From the NCBI GenBank assembly GCA_030248215.1, contig JASANG010001013.1, positions 434,001 to 498,000 of the forward strand: a stretch of 64,000 bases of DNA. Reading direction: 5' to 3'. Numbering within the stretch: position 1 is the stretch's first letter; each line of letters starts with the position of its first letter. The notes below the pieces were generated by a model. It was not told the origin of the DNA. It did not search any database and saw only the letters and a list, made by a program, of their open reading frames with translations. The position numbers were made by a program, and so were the translations under genes. Positions 47,003-57,400 of the stretch are shown here, piece by piece. This stretch comes from Enoplolaimus lenunculus. Taxonomy: Eukaryota; Nematoda; Enoplea; Enoplida; Thoracostomopsidae.

Positions 47003-47433
47003 CTTCACAGTTAAAAAGCTTTTAAGCGTGGATCTACAGTCCAGCCCAAAACGAACGGTGCTGAACCGCGAACTTTGATCGGGACCAAAAATGAAAGAGT
47101 TTGGTAAGGCGCTGAAAACGCCAATAATGGAATTATGCAATGTGGTATATGATAGGTCACATATCCCACTGATAACCGTAATTCAGATTAAGATACAACC
47201 ACCGACACAGTTCGCTCCCTACAAATACTGAACAATTTTTTTAATATTCGACATCAAGAATTTTAAAAATATTCAAACCCACGTTGAAATTCATTTCAAT
47301 TTAAACAATTGTTTCAACTAAATTCGTTTAACTTGATTTGAAAGAAAAAACACTTTTTTGCTGAAAATTTCGCAATTTTAACAATCTAACCAGTCCACAC
47401 ATAAGGTACGGTGATGGCCCTAAATTAGGCAAT

Positions 47434-50400
47434 ATGGGTACATCAGCGTCAACTTATCGAGACACAGGCTCACCAACCCGTAATTCGTACCACTTGCATC
47501 GATTCCATCCGCTGAAATGCCGGTACCCGGGCTTGAACCAATCTTACCGAAATAACCGATTTTCATTGGACGCTGATGACGCGATTTGTTGCGCAGATAT
47601 TTTCAGCCAATCACGAGGTTTAGTCACGGAAGCGAAACGCTATTCGCCAAAACTACGCGATTTTGTACGACTTCACGCGTTGGTTGATGGAGTTCGAGCG
47701 CGACAAGGAGAAGCTTTTCCAATTGAGCAAGAACCAGCTCGAGTGGACGCAATTGACGCGTTTGTTAAATGGTGTCGCCAACAATCGATTGTAGCGTCTA
47801 AAAATGTTGATATTGCTGGTATGTTGCAACCGGCACAGAGAGTGTCTAAAATAGTACAGAGGCGTAGTTAACTTTTCAGTTCGTTAGGGTATAACTTCAT
47901 GGGCCAAGGTGAAGAAGAGTGGCGGAACAGTAACCATATTCCTATGTCTAAGCCTAAGCCTAACCTTAAGCCTAACCTTAAGCCTAAGCCTAAGCTTAAG
48001 CCTAAGCTTAAGCCTAAGCCTAAGCCTAACCCTAAGGCTAACCTTAAGCCTAAGCCTAAGCTTAAGCCTAAGCTTAAGCCTAAGCCTAAGCCTAACCCTA
48101 AGCCTAAGCCTAAGCCTAAGCCTAACCCTAAGCCTAACCTTAAGCCTAAGCCTAAGCTTAAGCCTAAGCCTAAGCCTAACCCTAAGCCTAACCTTAAGCC
48201 TAAGCCTAAGCCTAAGCCTAACCCTAAGCCTAACCTTAAGCCTAAGCCTAAGCTTAAGCCTAAGCCTAAGCTTAAGCCTAAGCCTAAGCCTAAGCCTAAG
48301 CCTAAGCCTAAGCCTAACCCTAAGCCTAACCTTAAGCCTAAGCCTAAGCCTAAGCCTAACCCTAAGCCTAACCTTAAGCCTAAGCCTAAGCTTAAGCCTA
48401 AGCCTAAGCTTAAGCCTAAGCCTAAGCCTAAGCCTAAAAGTTTAAGCCAAGCAATAAAGAATTAATAGTCTAAAACCTTACTCTATTGCAGTCCCACAGA
48501 AAAACATTCCGCCCCTGATGTTTTTACATGAGCTACTTCTTGTAAAGAAAATTTTTTAGGCCTCCAAATTTTAGGCTATTTGAAATTCAGTTAAAAGTGC
48601 CTTTTTTCCTTTCAAAACATTTAAGAAGGGCATATCTTCTCTATCGCTCCCCTTGCACAGCATATGGCTCGGTCCGATAACAAATCTTGATGCGAAGAGA
48701 ATAATCCGGTCGTAGGTTTTGGTCTCCAAATTCATAAACAAAAACCTTGCTTTTGTGCAAATTTTTGAAATCATCGAAAACCCTTGAATGACTCTGCTGA
48801 CAAACTTTTAGCCACCCCCCAAGCAAGGAGAGCAGGCTACGGATCTGAATGGACCTCGGACGGAACCAAACTTAAGTTCCCGTTCAGGTCAATAAATTGG
48901 AAAAATAACATTTTAGAGGTTTTTTTAGATTCTGTTCGCACACCAGTGTTACTTTAGCCTACGCCTGAGCCTATTAATTCAAAGCCTATTTTCAGCTTAT
49001 CCTGACGCAGGCTTGGGCCTAATAGCAAAAGGGTCGTTGGCCCGCAATGAAACCGTAGTTACCGTACCTTACGACGCGATGTTTTCGTCAAAAGTTGCGT
49101 TTCAAGAATTCGGTGATTTGGTTGATGCGGCTAAAATTGACCGGTACGCAGAGTCGACGCTTTTTCCATTTTTCCGTCCCAAAGGAAAACTTGTATCCAT
49201 ATTTGGAAAAATTTACTTGCATTAAGTTCTCGGGACGTTCTTATTAGACCGTTCTATACAGCTGTTTTCATTGTTGTAAAATAAACGTGACAAGTTCTCT
49301 TTTATCAATCTATACAATTAAAGCTGGAATAGCGCACATACGTATTTTGGACAAGTTTCCAGCATATATACTTGTTTACAATACTGTGCACATAAACATG
49401 ATTGTTCTATAATTGAGAAAATTTGCACACAGATTTTTATAAATTAGCTAACACTTTTGTGCATTGTGCAATGCTGGTCGACTAGTTGTAGTTGTGTGGA
49501 GACGGTAAAAAGTACCGAAAGATCGGGGAAGAATGTCAACTTTAGAAATTATCAGAACCAGATCATCGGAAAATGGGACAAATAAAGAGTACTTGAAAAT
49601 ATTGAGATGCAGTTTTTCATGAGAATCACGCAAATATTTTCGCGACAAAATTTTTCGAATGAGAAAATTAAAAAGTTATTTTTTCGTCCGGAAAATATTT
49701 TTCAAAATAGAATCCCGATATTTGGGAGGGCGGCAACTTTCGCTAGAATCGGGAATTTTCTAATCATTTATATCTTTGGTTCTTAAACTTTTAAAAGATA
49801 TCAGCCAGTGGTGATAGGCGCCACACGTATTTGAGGGCCAATGTTACTTTAAGGGGCGTAAACAGTAGATTAGGCGTATTCCTAAGCCTAAGCCTAAGCA
49901 TTACAAAAATGTGTTCCTAATCCTAAGCCTAAGCAAAAAAACATAATCTAGAATCTAAACCTACTCTGTTATAGACCCACCAGAAATTTGGACGCCCTTT
50001 AAAGTAACATGGGCCTATTTGAGTATACGGATAAAAGCAAACTGTAGTCAAACTCAACAGCGATTATAGTTTTAAGTTCAAACGTTTATTTCCTTCAGTT
50101 GAAAAATTTCAAGATTTATCATCAACTGGCAATAGGTGCTACATACATTTGAGAATAAAACAAAATGTCAATTTTAGCTGTTGGTTACAAGTCCCAGTTG
50201 CGGTCAAACTCGTCGCTGAACGTCTTAACCGTCAACAGTCCGACTGGATCCCTTATATCGACATTTTACCTAAACACATGCCACATCCGTTGTTTTTTAC
50301 TCCACAACATTTTGCATTACTCGCTGGATCCCCGTGTTACGAAGACGGGTTGAATTTATTCTACGAGGTTGTCGCTCAGTACGGACTGTTGTATCAACAG

Positions 50401-52780
50401 ATCTACGACGGATGGACGCGAGGGGTGAAATATCGAAATTTGACTCCGGCAAAGTTTACTTTTGACGCCTACCGATGGGCAATGGCCATGGCGTTGAGTC
50501 GATCGTTAAAGGTACACCAAGCCGCTTTAGGTTTCATAGATGAAGCCTATGTTTAGAAAATATTTTGGCCAATGTAAAGAACAGGGGCGGAACAGCATTA
50601 TAAGCACATTCCTAAGCCTAAGTCTAAGCCTAAGCGTAAGAATGAGTCGGATTCCTAAGCCTAAGCCTAAGCCTTAACGTAAGAATGAGAATATTCCTAA
50701 GCTTAAGCCTAAGCTTAAGCCTAAGCCAAGCCAAAAAATAGTCTAAAGCTTAAGCTTACTCTATTGCAGTCCCACCGAAAAACGTTCAGCCCTTGATCTT
50801 TACATGGGCCAATGTTTTAAACGAAATCGTTTGCAAGCTCGTAGCCAGCAGAACGTGGAATGATAGTGTCAAAACAAACGAGGGTTCCAAAGTTGATTAT
50901 ATACTCAACACTTAGCAGCGGGGCCTTAATTTTTTGTGGAAAAGGGGTCAAATGTTTGATAGGACCAAGGAGGATGTGCTAATTTCAAATTTTAACCCTC
51001 TCGCACATGAATAGTAGCTGTTTCCTTTCAGATTCAATTTCGAACTTTAATTTGAACACCGAATTAAACATATTTAGGTTTAATAGCATCTTTAACATTT
51101 TGACCAATGCATACAACAAGGCCGCGCCAGTAGCATAATCATATTTCTAAGCCTAAAGCTAAAGCCTGAACGTAAGAATGAGCTTACACCTAAGCCTAAG
51201 CCTAAACAAGCAAAAAACATAGTCTAAAGCTTAATAGCTTAGTCTATTTCAGACTCATAGATAGATATACGCTCGTTCCCTTATCTTTACACGGGTCAAA
51301 ATTATTAATCTTCAGCGCCCGTGTTACCTGAAGAAGCGTCCACGTTTCTGGTGGGTCTATAAAACAGTAGGTTTAGATTCTAGATTGCATATTTTTGTTT
51401 AGACTTTAGGCTTAGGCTTAGGAATACGCTTAATCTACTGTTTATACGCCGCTTAAAGTAAACATTGGCCATGTTCAGCATAAATTCCATCTATATTAAT
51501 AAAGCTAGAACCCCAACCTGTTTTAGGTCGAAGATAACGGTGAATCAGTGACCGTTTTGGTTCCATATTGGGATTTGTGCAACAACGGCGCTGAACATTT
51601 GCTGACCAAAATCGATATGTGTACCGCAACTGACACTTGTGTTAGTGCACTTTGTGCGTACACATCGTGCGAAATTCCGGCCGGCGGTCAGCTAACCATT
51701 TGCTACCGTGACTCAAGCACGCCAGTAGAATATTTCACAATCTGGGGTATGGCAGTTGTCGACTATTTTGCTCCAATTAAAGTTAAAATTTCACCGTTGG
51801 ATCGAAATTTTAAATCGAAACTCAACATCCTGGAGACAGATTTGCAACTAAAACCTCCTGTTATGTTACGGATATTTCCACGAAAGCTGCCGTTAGCTGA
51901 TACTGAGCTTAGGGCTCTCTTACTCATCAGTGCTACAACTGCTGACCTCGCCACGGGTCAAATATCAGCTCAAACTTGGACTCGGGCGTGGAGTCATGTA
52001 TTGAAACGGCTCAACAGGCGACTAGCAACGTATAAATCCGTTCAAAATAAAAACGCAACCAATTTGTTAAATTTGTCTCAAATTACGTCATCGTCGCGTC
52101 ATTCAGGCGGCGAATCGAAATTGAACACGTCATCGAATGATGAATTAAAAGAAAACATAAATTCAAACACGAGTTCAATTGATGCTCAATCTCGGGTTAT
52201 TCAACGGTTGTCTAATAGTGATTTTGAAAAGCGGACAGGAGCAGATGGTCAGAATTTTAGCCAAGAAACTGGCAAAAATGGGTTCATCTCAAACGTACGT
52301 GGGAATCAAACACCGAACAAGTCAATCGATAATGCTCAAATGCAACTTGCGGTAGAAATAGTACGTCAAGAATATGCAATACTGCAACGCGCAGTTACTG
52401 CAACTAAACTGCTACTTCGCCAATTGCCAGGCGATTATGGTTACTTTGAGTTAGTGCCACGTCATCACAACGCAGATGATGACGTCATCGATTCGTCATC
52501 GACAAGCCAACGTACCGCACTCACAAGTAATACGGCTGAAAATTGTACCTCAACGCAAACGTGTCAGACAGAGTCGAACAATATTTATTCAGTACAAAAT
52601 TCGGTCAGAAAGTCAAGTGGCAACGCAACAGCGGAGGATTATGATAAACAATCGGAAAGTGGCACAACTCAAAACGACCCCGTGAAGAATAACGGAAAAC
52701 CAAACAGCACAAGACTTATTTCGTTAGTGGAAGTGTGTTCTACTTCAGCGCCAGGCGAATCTATAATGGTTCAAGCTTAG
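47434..52780 (+). CDS. SETD3-like SET-domain protein methyltransferase, 4 exons
   Basis: Exons: 47434-47818, 48996-49143, 50178-50511, 51527-52780; 706 aa with phases matching. SETD3 in animals methylates actin His73 in the cytoplasm. Seen: the N-terminal helical stretch before the SET domain ([19 protein letters not shown]); a SET start with [11 protein letters not shown]; the [19 protein letters not shown] helix at the exon 2/3 join, matching the family's [54 protein letters not shown] (300-309); [12 protein letters not shown] (340-351). After the substrate-binding domain comes a Ser/Thr/Asn-rich tail, probably disordered. Compared with human SETD3 the family CNH is CNN, and FYGTR is CYRDS, so the pocket differs. 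The exon 2 donor (CG|GTACGC) was chosen by phase and homology, since reading on past it breaks the match. All three introns carry telomere-repeat MITEs, and a palindromic MITE starts about 80 bp past the stop. SETD4 or another LSMT-like member is the alternative. Confidence 0.85.
47902..48533 (+). mobile_element. family A MITE with expanded telomeric array, SETD3 intron 1
   Basis: The left end GGCCAAGGTGAAGAAGAGTG with GGCGGAACAG, and the right section GTCTAAAACCTTACTCTATT, GCAGTCCCACAGAAAAACAT, TCCGCCCCTGATG, are family A. Between them lies about 490 bp of CCTAAG/CTTAAG/CCTAAC hexamers instead of the usual 30-120 bp. Possible 8-bp flanks AACTTCAT and TACTTCTT differ at two positions. Open frames across it (Lys-Pro or Ser-Leu repeats) are products of the repeat, not genes. 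Confidence 0.85.
47946..48440. repeat. interstitial nematode-type telomere array (GCCTAA)n
   Basis: About 80 hexamers, mostly GCCTAA with variants CTTAAG and CCTAAC. The variants recur in a longer order (a block with CCTAACCCTAAGCCTAACCT repeated several times), so segments of several hexamers have been duplicated as units. Confidence 0.93.
49836..50015 (+). mobile_element. family B hAT-like MITE, perfect 8-bp TSD, SETD3 intron 2
   Basis: GGCCAATGTTACTTTAAGGG at the left and CCCTTTAAAGTAACATGGGCC at the right (49995-50015), flanked by TATTTGAG on both sides. Two CCTAAG tracts inside. The target is itself the end of a family G element (GGTGATAGGCGCCACACG). Confidence 0.92.
50040..50157. mobile_element. 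family G end, SETD3 intron 2
   Basis: GATTTATCATCAACTGGCAA, TAGGTGCTACATACATTTGA, GAAT: the right end of family G. It stops 20 bp before the acceptor of SETD3 exon 3. Confidence 0.55.
50567..50810 (+). mobile_element. family A MITE, SETD3 intron 3
   Basis: GGCCAATGTAAAGAACAGGG at the left and TTGATCTTTACATGGGCC at the right, flanks AATATTTT and AATGTTTT (8 bp, one difference). Three CCTAAG tracts separated by CGTAAGAATGAG spacers. Confidence 0.9.
51102..51297 (+). mobile_element. family A MITE, diverged, SETD3 intron 3
   Basis: GACCAATGCATACAACAAGG at the left, TTATCTTTACACGGGTC at the right, CCTAAG tract and AGTCTAAAGCTTAA block inside. Confidence 0.75.
51317..51470 (-). mobile_element. 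family B MITE, SETD3 intron 3
   Basis: GCCCGTGTTACCTGAAGAAG at the left and TTAAAGTAAACATTGGCC at the right, probable TSD ATCTTCAG/ATGTTCAG. Interior TTAGGCTTAGGCTTAGGAAT. It ends 57 bp before SETD3 exon 4. Confidence 0.75.
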
Positions 52781-52861
52781 GTTAAAATTTCAAGCGTAAT
52801 AATTTCGTCAAAATCAAAACGCTTTTCGTATAAAACAATCGGTTGCACTGCCACTAGAGTA

Positions 52862-53099
52862 CACTGCAACAAATAGTGAGTCAAATCACTGCAAAAAATG
52901 GTGAGTCAAATTGACTCTCTCCGAAATAGCCTCTACGAGACTACAAAAACTGAGTCAAATTCGAGTTCACTAGAGTCAAACGTATGAATCAGTGAGTTAA
53001 AAATTTGACTCTGGTGGAGTCGAGTCTGACTCAGTTTGTGTAGTTCCCGTAGAGCCTATTTCGGAGAGAGTCAATTTGACTCACCAGTTTTTTGCAGTG
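52862..53099. mobile_element. family E snap-back MITE just after SETD3
   Basis: TA|CACTGCAAC... and ...TTTTTTGCAGTG|TA. The left end is doubled (AATAGTGAGTCAAATCACTG then CAAAAAATGGTGAGTCAAAT). The halves are inverted copies. It starts 81 bp past the SETD3 stop, so it may lie in the 3' UTR. Confidence 0.85.
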
Positions 53100-53355
53100 T
53101 AGCTTTCACAAATTCGTTTATTGCAGTGTAGCGTTTTGACAAACGCTACAAAGCGTTGATGTAACCGCGTTTTCCTACAAAAGCGATTCATTTTACAGTT
53201 TCCCAACGTACAAAAATTATTTTGAAAAATTCTCTTTGAAATTATAATAGTATTTTAAAATTCAAATAGCGTTTTATTTTTGCCGCAGTTTGTCAGGACT
53301 TGTCGTCATATTTGACCAACAGATATATTTAGCAATACATTTTCAAACAAATTCC

Positions 53356-53483
53356 GCCAATGTATACAACACTATCGTAACATAGAATAAGCATATTCTT
53401 AAGCCTAAGCAAAAACAGTCTAAAGCTAAAGCTTACTTTATTGCAGTTCCGCGGAAAAGCAGTCCGACGTATATTTACTTAAA
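53356..53483 (+). mobile_element. short family A copy
   Basis: CCGCCAATGTATACAACACT at the left, one CCTAAG tract, AGTCTAAAGCTAAAGCTTAC, CGCGGAAAAGCAGTCCGACG. The right end is lost. Confidence 0.55.
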
Positions 53484-53574
53484 TCTTATTTCAAACGATT
53501 TAATTGTAATAGTCAAAATTTCATTGTCGAAACCGAAATGAATGAAACATGTTTAACCAATCCATCTATGCAAT

Positions 53575-53782
53575 GGCCAATGTTACTTTTAGGGCCGTAA
53601 CAGTAGATAAAGCGCATTCCTACGCCTAAGCCTAAGCCTAAGCGTTGCTAAAGCGCATTCCTAAGCCTAAACCTAAGCTTAAGCCTAAGCCTAAACGTAA
53701 GCAAAAAAATGTAGTCTAGAATGTAAGCCTACTCATTTACAGAACCACCAGAAACCCGGACGGCGCTAAAAGTAGCATGAAC
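53575..53782 (+). mobile_element. family B MITE
   Basis: GGCCAATGTTACTTTTAGGG at the left and CGCTAAAAGTAGCATGAACC at the right, flanks TATGCAAT/TATGCAAA. Two long CCTAAG tracts inside. Confidence 0.85.
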
Positions 53783-54099
53783 CTATGCAAAGTACCAGTG
53801 TAAAATTCTTATGATCCCTAACACAACAAAGGGATTTAGGGTGTTTTTCGCTTTGCCCTCCACTTGAACTTAGGCTTAAGAAAATTGGGTATGCCATTGA
53901 GTAAGCCATTGCTGAACCTTTACTTGAACCTAAACCAGTAAACTAAAGCTTTGTCCTTAAATATGGAGCAAAATCTACCGTAATTTTCAGCCGAATACTA
54001 ACCAAATATCGAAGAAATATCTGCTTGCAGTGTATTATGAATTAAGGAAGGCTCAAACTTATATACGGAATGCTTGCTTATGAGCACATCGCATGGGAC

Positions 54100-54195
54100 A
54101 GTTGGGACAAACGGGACAGATGGAACTGATGGGACAGATGGAACTGATGGAACAGTTGGGACAGATGGAACAGATGGGACAGATGGGACAAAGCA
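54100..54195. repeat. GATGGGACA/GATGGAACT minisatellite
   Basis: Tandem 9-bp units GATGGGACA, GATGGAACT and TTGGGACA, in different orders. They lie 230 bp past the UGT stop on its downstream side. Confidence 0.85.
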
Positions 54196-54425
54196 TTGCG
54201 ATGATGAAATTCTGGACATAAAGTTTTAGGAACGTCTTAATAAAGGTTATTTAATAGCTGATGAGATATAAGCAAATATTTGAAAATACTGTTAAGTTTC
54301 TTAAAAGGGCCTCAGTTCCCTCCTGACCCCCTCTTGGCTACGGGCCTGGTAAGCTTCAACTAAACTTCAACGAATAAAAAGTATACCTGAACCATATCTG
54401 AACAAAGTTTAATCTCACTAATCTA

Positions 54426-57400
54426 TTAAGGAAACTTTAACCTTTTAAACACAGAGTACAACACCCACAAGATAAGCATTAATGAGCAAAATGCTGCAAA
54501 AATGACGTCAAGCATGAAATATTGCAAAAAATTCAACTGAACTGAACGGTCTCTTAGAATGACAATCCTGTCTTTGTGTCTTATGACGAATTCAATCCAA
54601 AATGACGCCAAATGATTGCCGTCCATGATGACGTCACCGATCAGTGATTCTACTCGTTCAATTGCTCGTTTATAACGTGATTGGTCGAGTAACACGTCAT
54701 TCAATTTGTCAAACACGTAACGTTGGCTGAGTGAGAATTTATTCAGTACAACTCCTGCGCCATATCGATGTATGAGTTGTTGAGTGTTGTACGGCTGTTC
54801 AGCAAATATTGGCATCGCAACGACTGGAATACGATGACAGATGGCTTCGATGCTACTTTTCAGACCCAAATGTGTCACCAGGAGTCGAGTTTTTGGATGC
54901 CTGAGCAGTGCTGATTGAGGAACCCATTGCAGGAACATGATGTTGTCCGCTCGAGGGGACAGATCGGGGGGTTTGCCAGAAAACTGCCATACGAACCTGT
55001 ATTCACCCAACTGGCGAAATGCGTGATAAAATGCTTCGACCATAAAAAGCGGCGCTTCTGACCAACTAACGTAATGGCCAAACCCGGCCACAATGGTTCC
55101 CTTAGACTTTGGGTCAGATATAAATCGTTGTATGTCAGCATTTAAGCTAATTTGTGTTAACGCACTTTCGTCAAAGTATAATGCAGTGCAATTGCGTGCA
55201 CCAACATTAATTGCTAATTGTGTATAAGGACGAGTCCATTCAATTATCGGTGGCAACACAGAGTACAGCAAGAACGCCTGTTGGTTGAAAGTAGACACGG
55301 AAAACGAGCGAGGCAAATGCGGTTGCAGATCTCGTTTAATATTGTGGTTTACAAGTTCAATTGTTGCTAAAAATATTAATTGCTAAGAGTCTGCATTTCG
55401 CAGAAAATATCCGTTGGCAACGAAGAAATTCGACCAAAAACCGTTTTATTCAAGTGGCACTGTTTTGTAATCTTTTTGCTCTCTAAACGCTTAAACTAAC
55501 TTGATTTAAGCTTAAGGCAATCTAGCCGTATTAAACTAACTTTCTAGATTGACTAAACTAACAGGCAGGTTTACGCTTAGACTCGTTTAAAATTTTACAT
55601 ATTTTCAGTTTAAGCTAAACTTTAATAACGAACTCTTAGATACACGTAATTTCTGGGCTGCACTTGTTACTTAAACTAAAAATAAGTTTACTAAAACTCG
55701 TGTTAAACTAAAAACATGTTAGCTTAAGTAAAACTTAAAATTCTAGTTTAGTTACTTCGTCCAGCCATTTAAGTTTTACTAAAACTAATATTCAAGTTTA
55801 GTTAAGCTTTAATTTAAGTTTAAGTTTTTAGACAGTGACCTTCGCGCGTTTCAGTCCAGGTAGAAATCGGAACTTCAGACCTTCTGACTAAGTAGTTGGA
55901 AAAGCGGGCCTCTAGAGCAGGGATCTAACTAGCAGTCGTACAATTTAGAGGCAAGCGCTCTAGCACTGCGCTACGTAACCCATCTCTCAAGCTAAGCACT
56001 TTTTTTCGTCGACTTTATGGCGACGTGTATGCTAAATAAGCTGGGTAGGTTCGTAGCGCAGTGGTAGCGCGCTTGCCTCAGAATCCTTAGACTGCTTGTT
56101 CGATCCCTGCTGCGTAGGCCTGTGTTTCCAGCTGCTTAGTTAATAATGTCTGAAATCCCGGTTCCTATCTAAACTGACAGTGCGAGTTTCAACTGCTTAA
56201 AAGAAGCATTACAAAATTATCATTGGGAATTGCAGTCTGTAAACACCCAAACAGCTTACAATTACCAATATTTTCACTAACAACACTGTCTTACCCTCCG
56301 AGCAAAACAAATTTCCCAAAACCAGAGCTCGAATTTAGATCCAAACACAGTTGCACACTACCCGCCGGGTACCCGCGAGTAAACGTGGGACGGGTAAGAA
56401 AATTTTGGCGCGGGAGTATCCGTGGGTGAAGAATTTTAAAGCGCGGGTAAAAATATGTCACTGTTTACCCGCCTGAATTTTCGATAAAAAACTTGAAACC
56501 ATATAATGTATAAAACTTGAATTTTTAAACTGTTTTTACCTGTATGGCTGAAAATTAAGCCGCGAGTAACCTCAATGCACTGTAAAATTACACAATTGTA
56601 TTGAACGCAAACGAAAAAAACAGGAACGGGTAACGTTAAATGAATTTTGCTCAGGTAAAGGCGGGTAACGGGTAAAGAACTTTAACGCGGGTATACCCGC
56701 GGGATAAAAATACATTTTCACAGGAAAAGGCAGCACGGGTAAATAATCTTTGTCCACTTACACCTCTGGTGTTCAAGATAAATCCTGCATATTTTTACAG
56801 CGATAAAAAATTACCAAAATCGCTCAATCGCCAGTCGATAAAATACCGAAAACGGTCAGTAAATTTAGTCAAACTGTAAAACTGTCGAATAGGAATTGGA
56901 CTTGAAACAGGCATAGGAACGCCAAAATGATACAAGCTGTGAGGCATCGCAAACGTAGTTGACATTATAATATACGGCACTTGAGCTAGAGCGACGATAT
57001 GATAGGCGCACGGTGTGAAAAATGAATCGACAACGATCAGATCCCAGCCGACACTGATTAATTGTTCAATGTCTGTCATGTTGTTTGCAAGTGCGTGTCG
57101 ACAAACATCAGTCGTCATGTACCATGGAGTCAACTGCAAAATATGAAAACCAGTTAAGAATTAGGGTTGCGCTATACTTTACGGCGGCGTGCGACAGCGT
57201 ACGGCGGCGTGCGACAGCGTACGGCGGCGTGCGACAGCGTACGGCGGCGTGCGACAGCGTACGGCGGCGTGCGACAGCGTACGGCGGCGTGCGACAGCGT
57301 ACGGCGGCGTGCGACAGCGTACGGCGGCGTGCGACAGCGTACGGCGGCGTGCGACAGCGTACGGCGGCGTGCGACAGCGTACGGCGGCGTGCGACAGCGT

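Noticed and set aside
47899-48465. Long open frames of Lys-Pro and Ser-Leu repeats
   Set aside because: They are translations of the GCCTAA telomeric array in two frames, not proteins.
46490-48533. A chromosome end or fusion scar
   Set aside because: The telomeric arrays are bounded by MITE ends and sit between intact exons of one gene, so they are not a terminus or fusion point.
53998-54219. VPSVPTVP-repeat frame
   Set aside because: A translation of the 9-bp minisatellite.
56042-56112. Functional tRNA genes at 56042, 55983 (minus), 40090 (minus) and 29562
   Set aside because: A and B boxes are present, but acceptor and anticodon stems do not pair; two copies share a SINE body.
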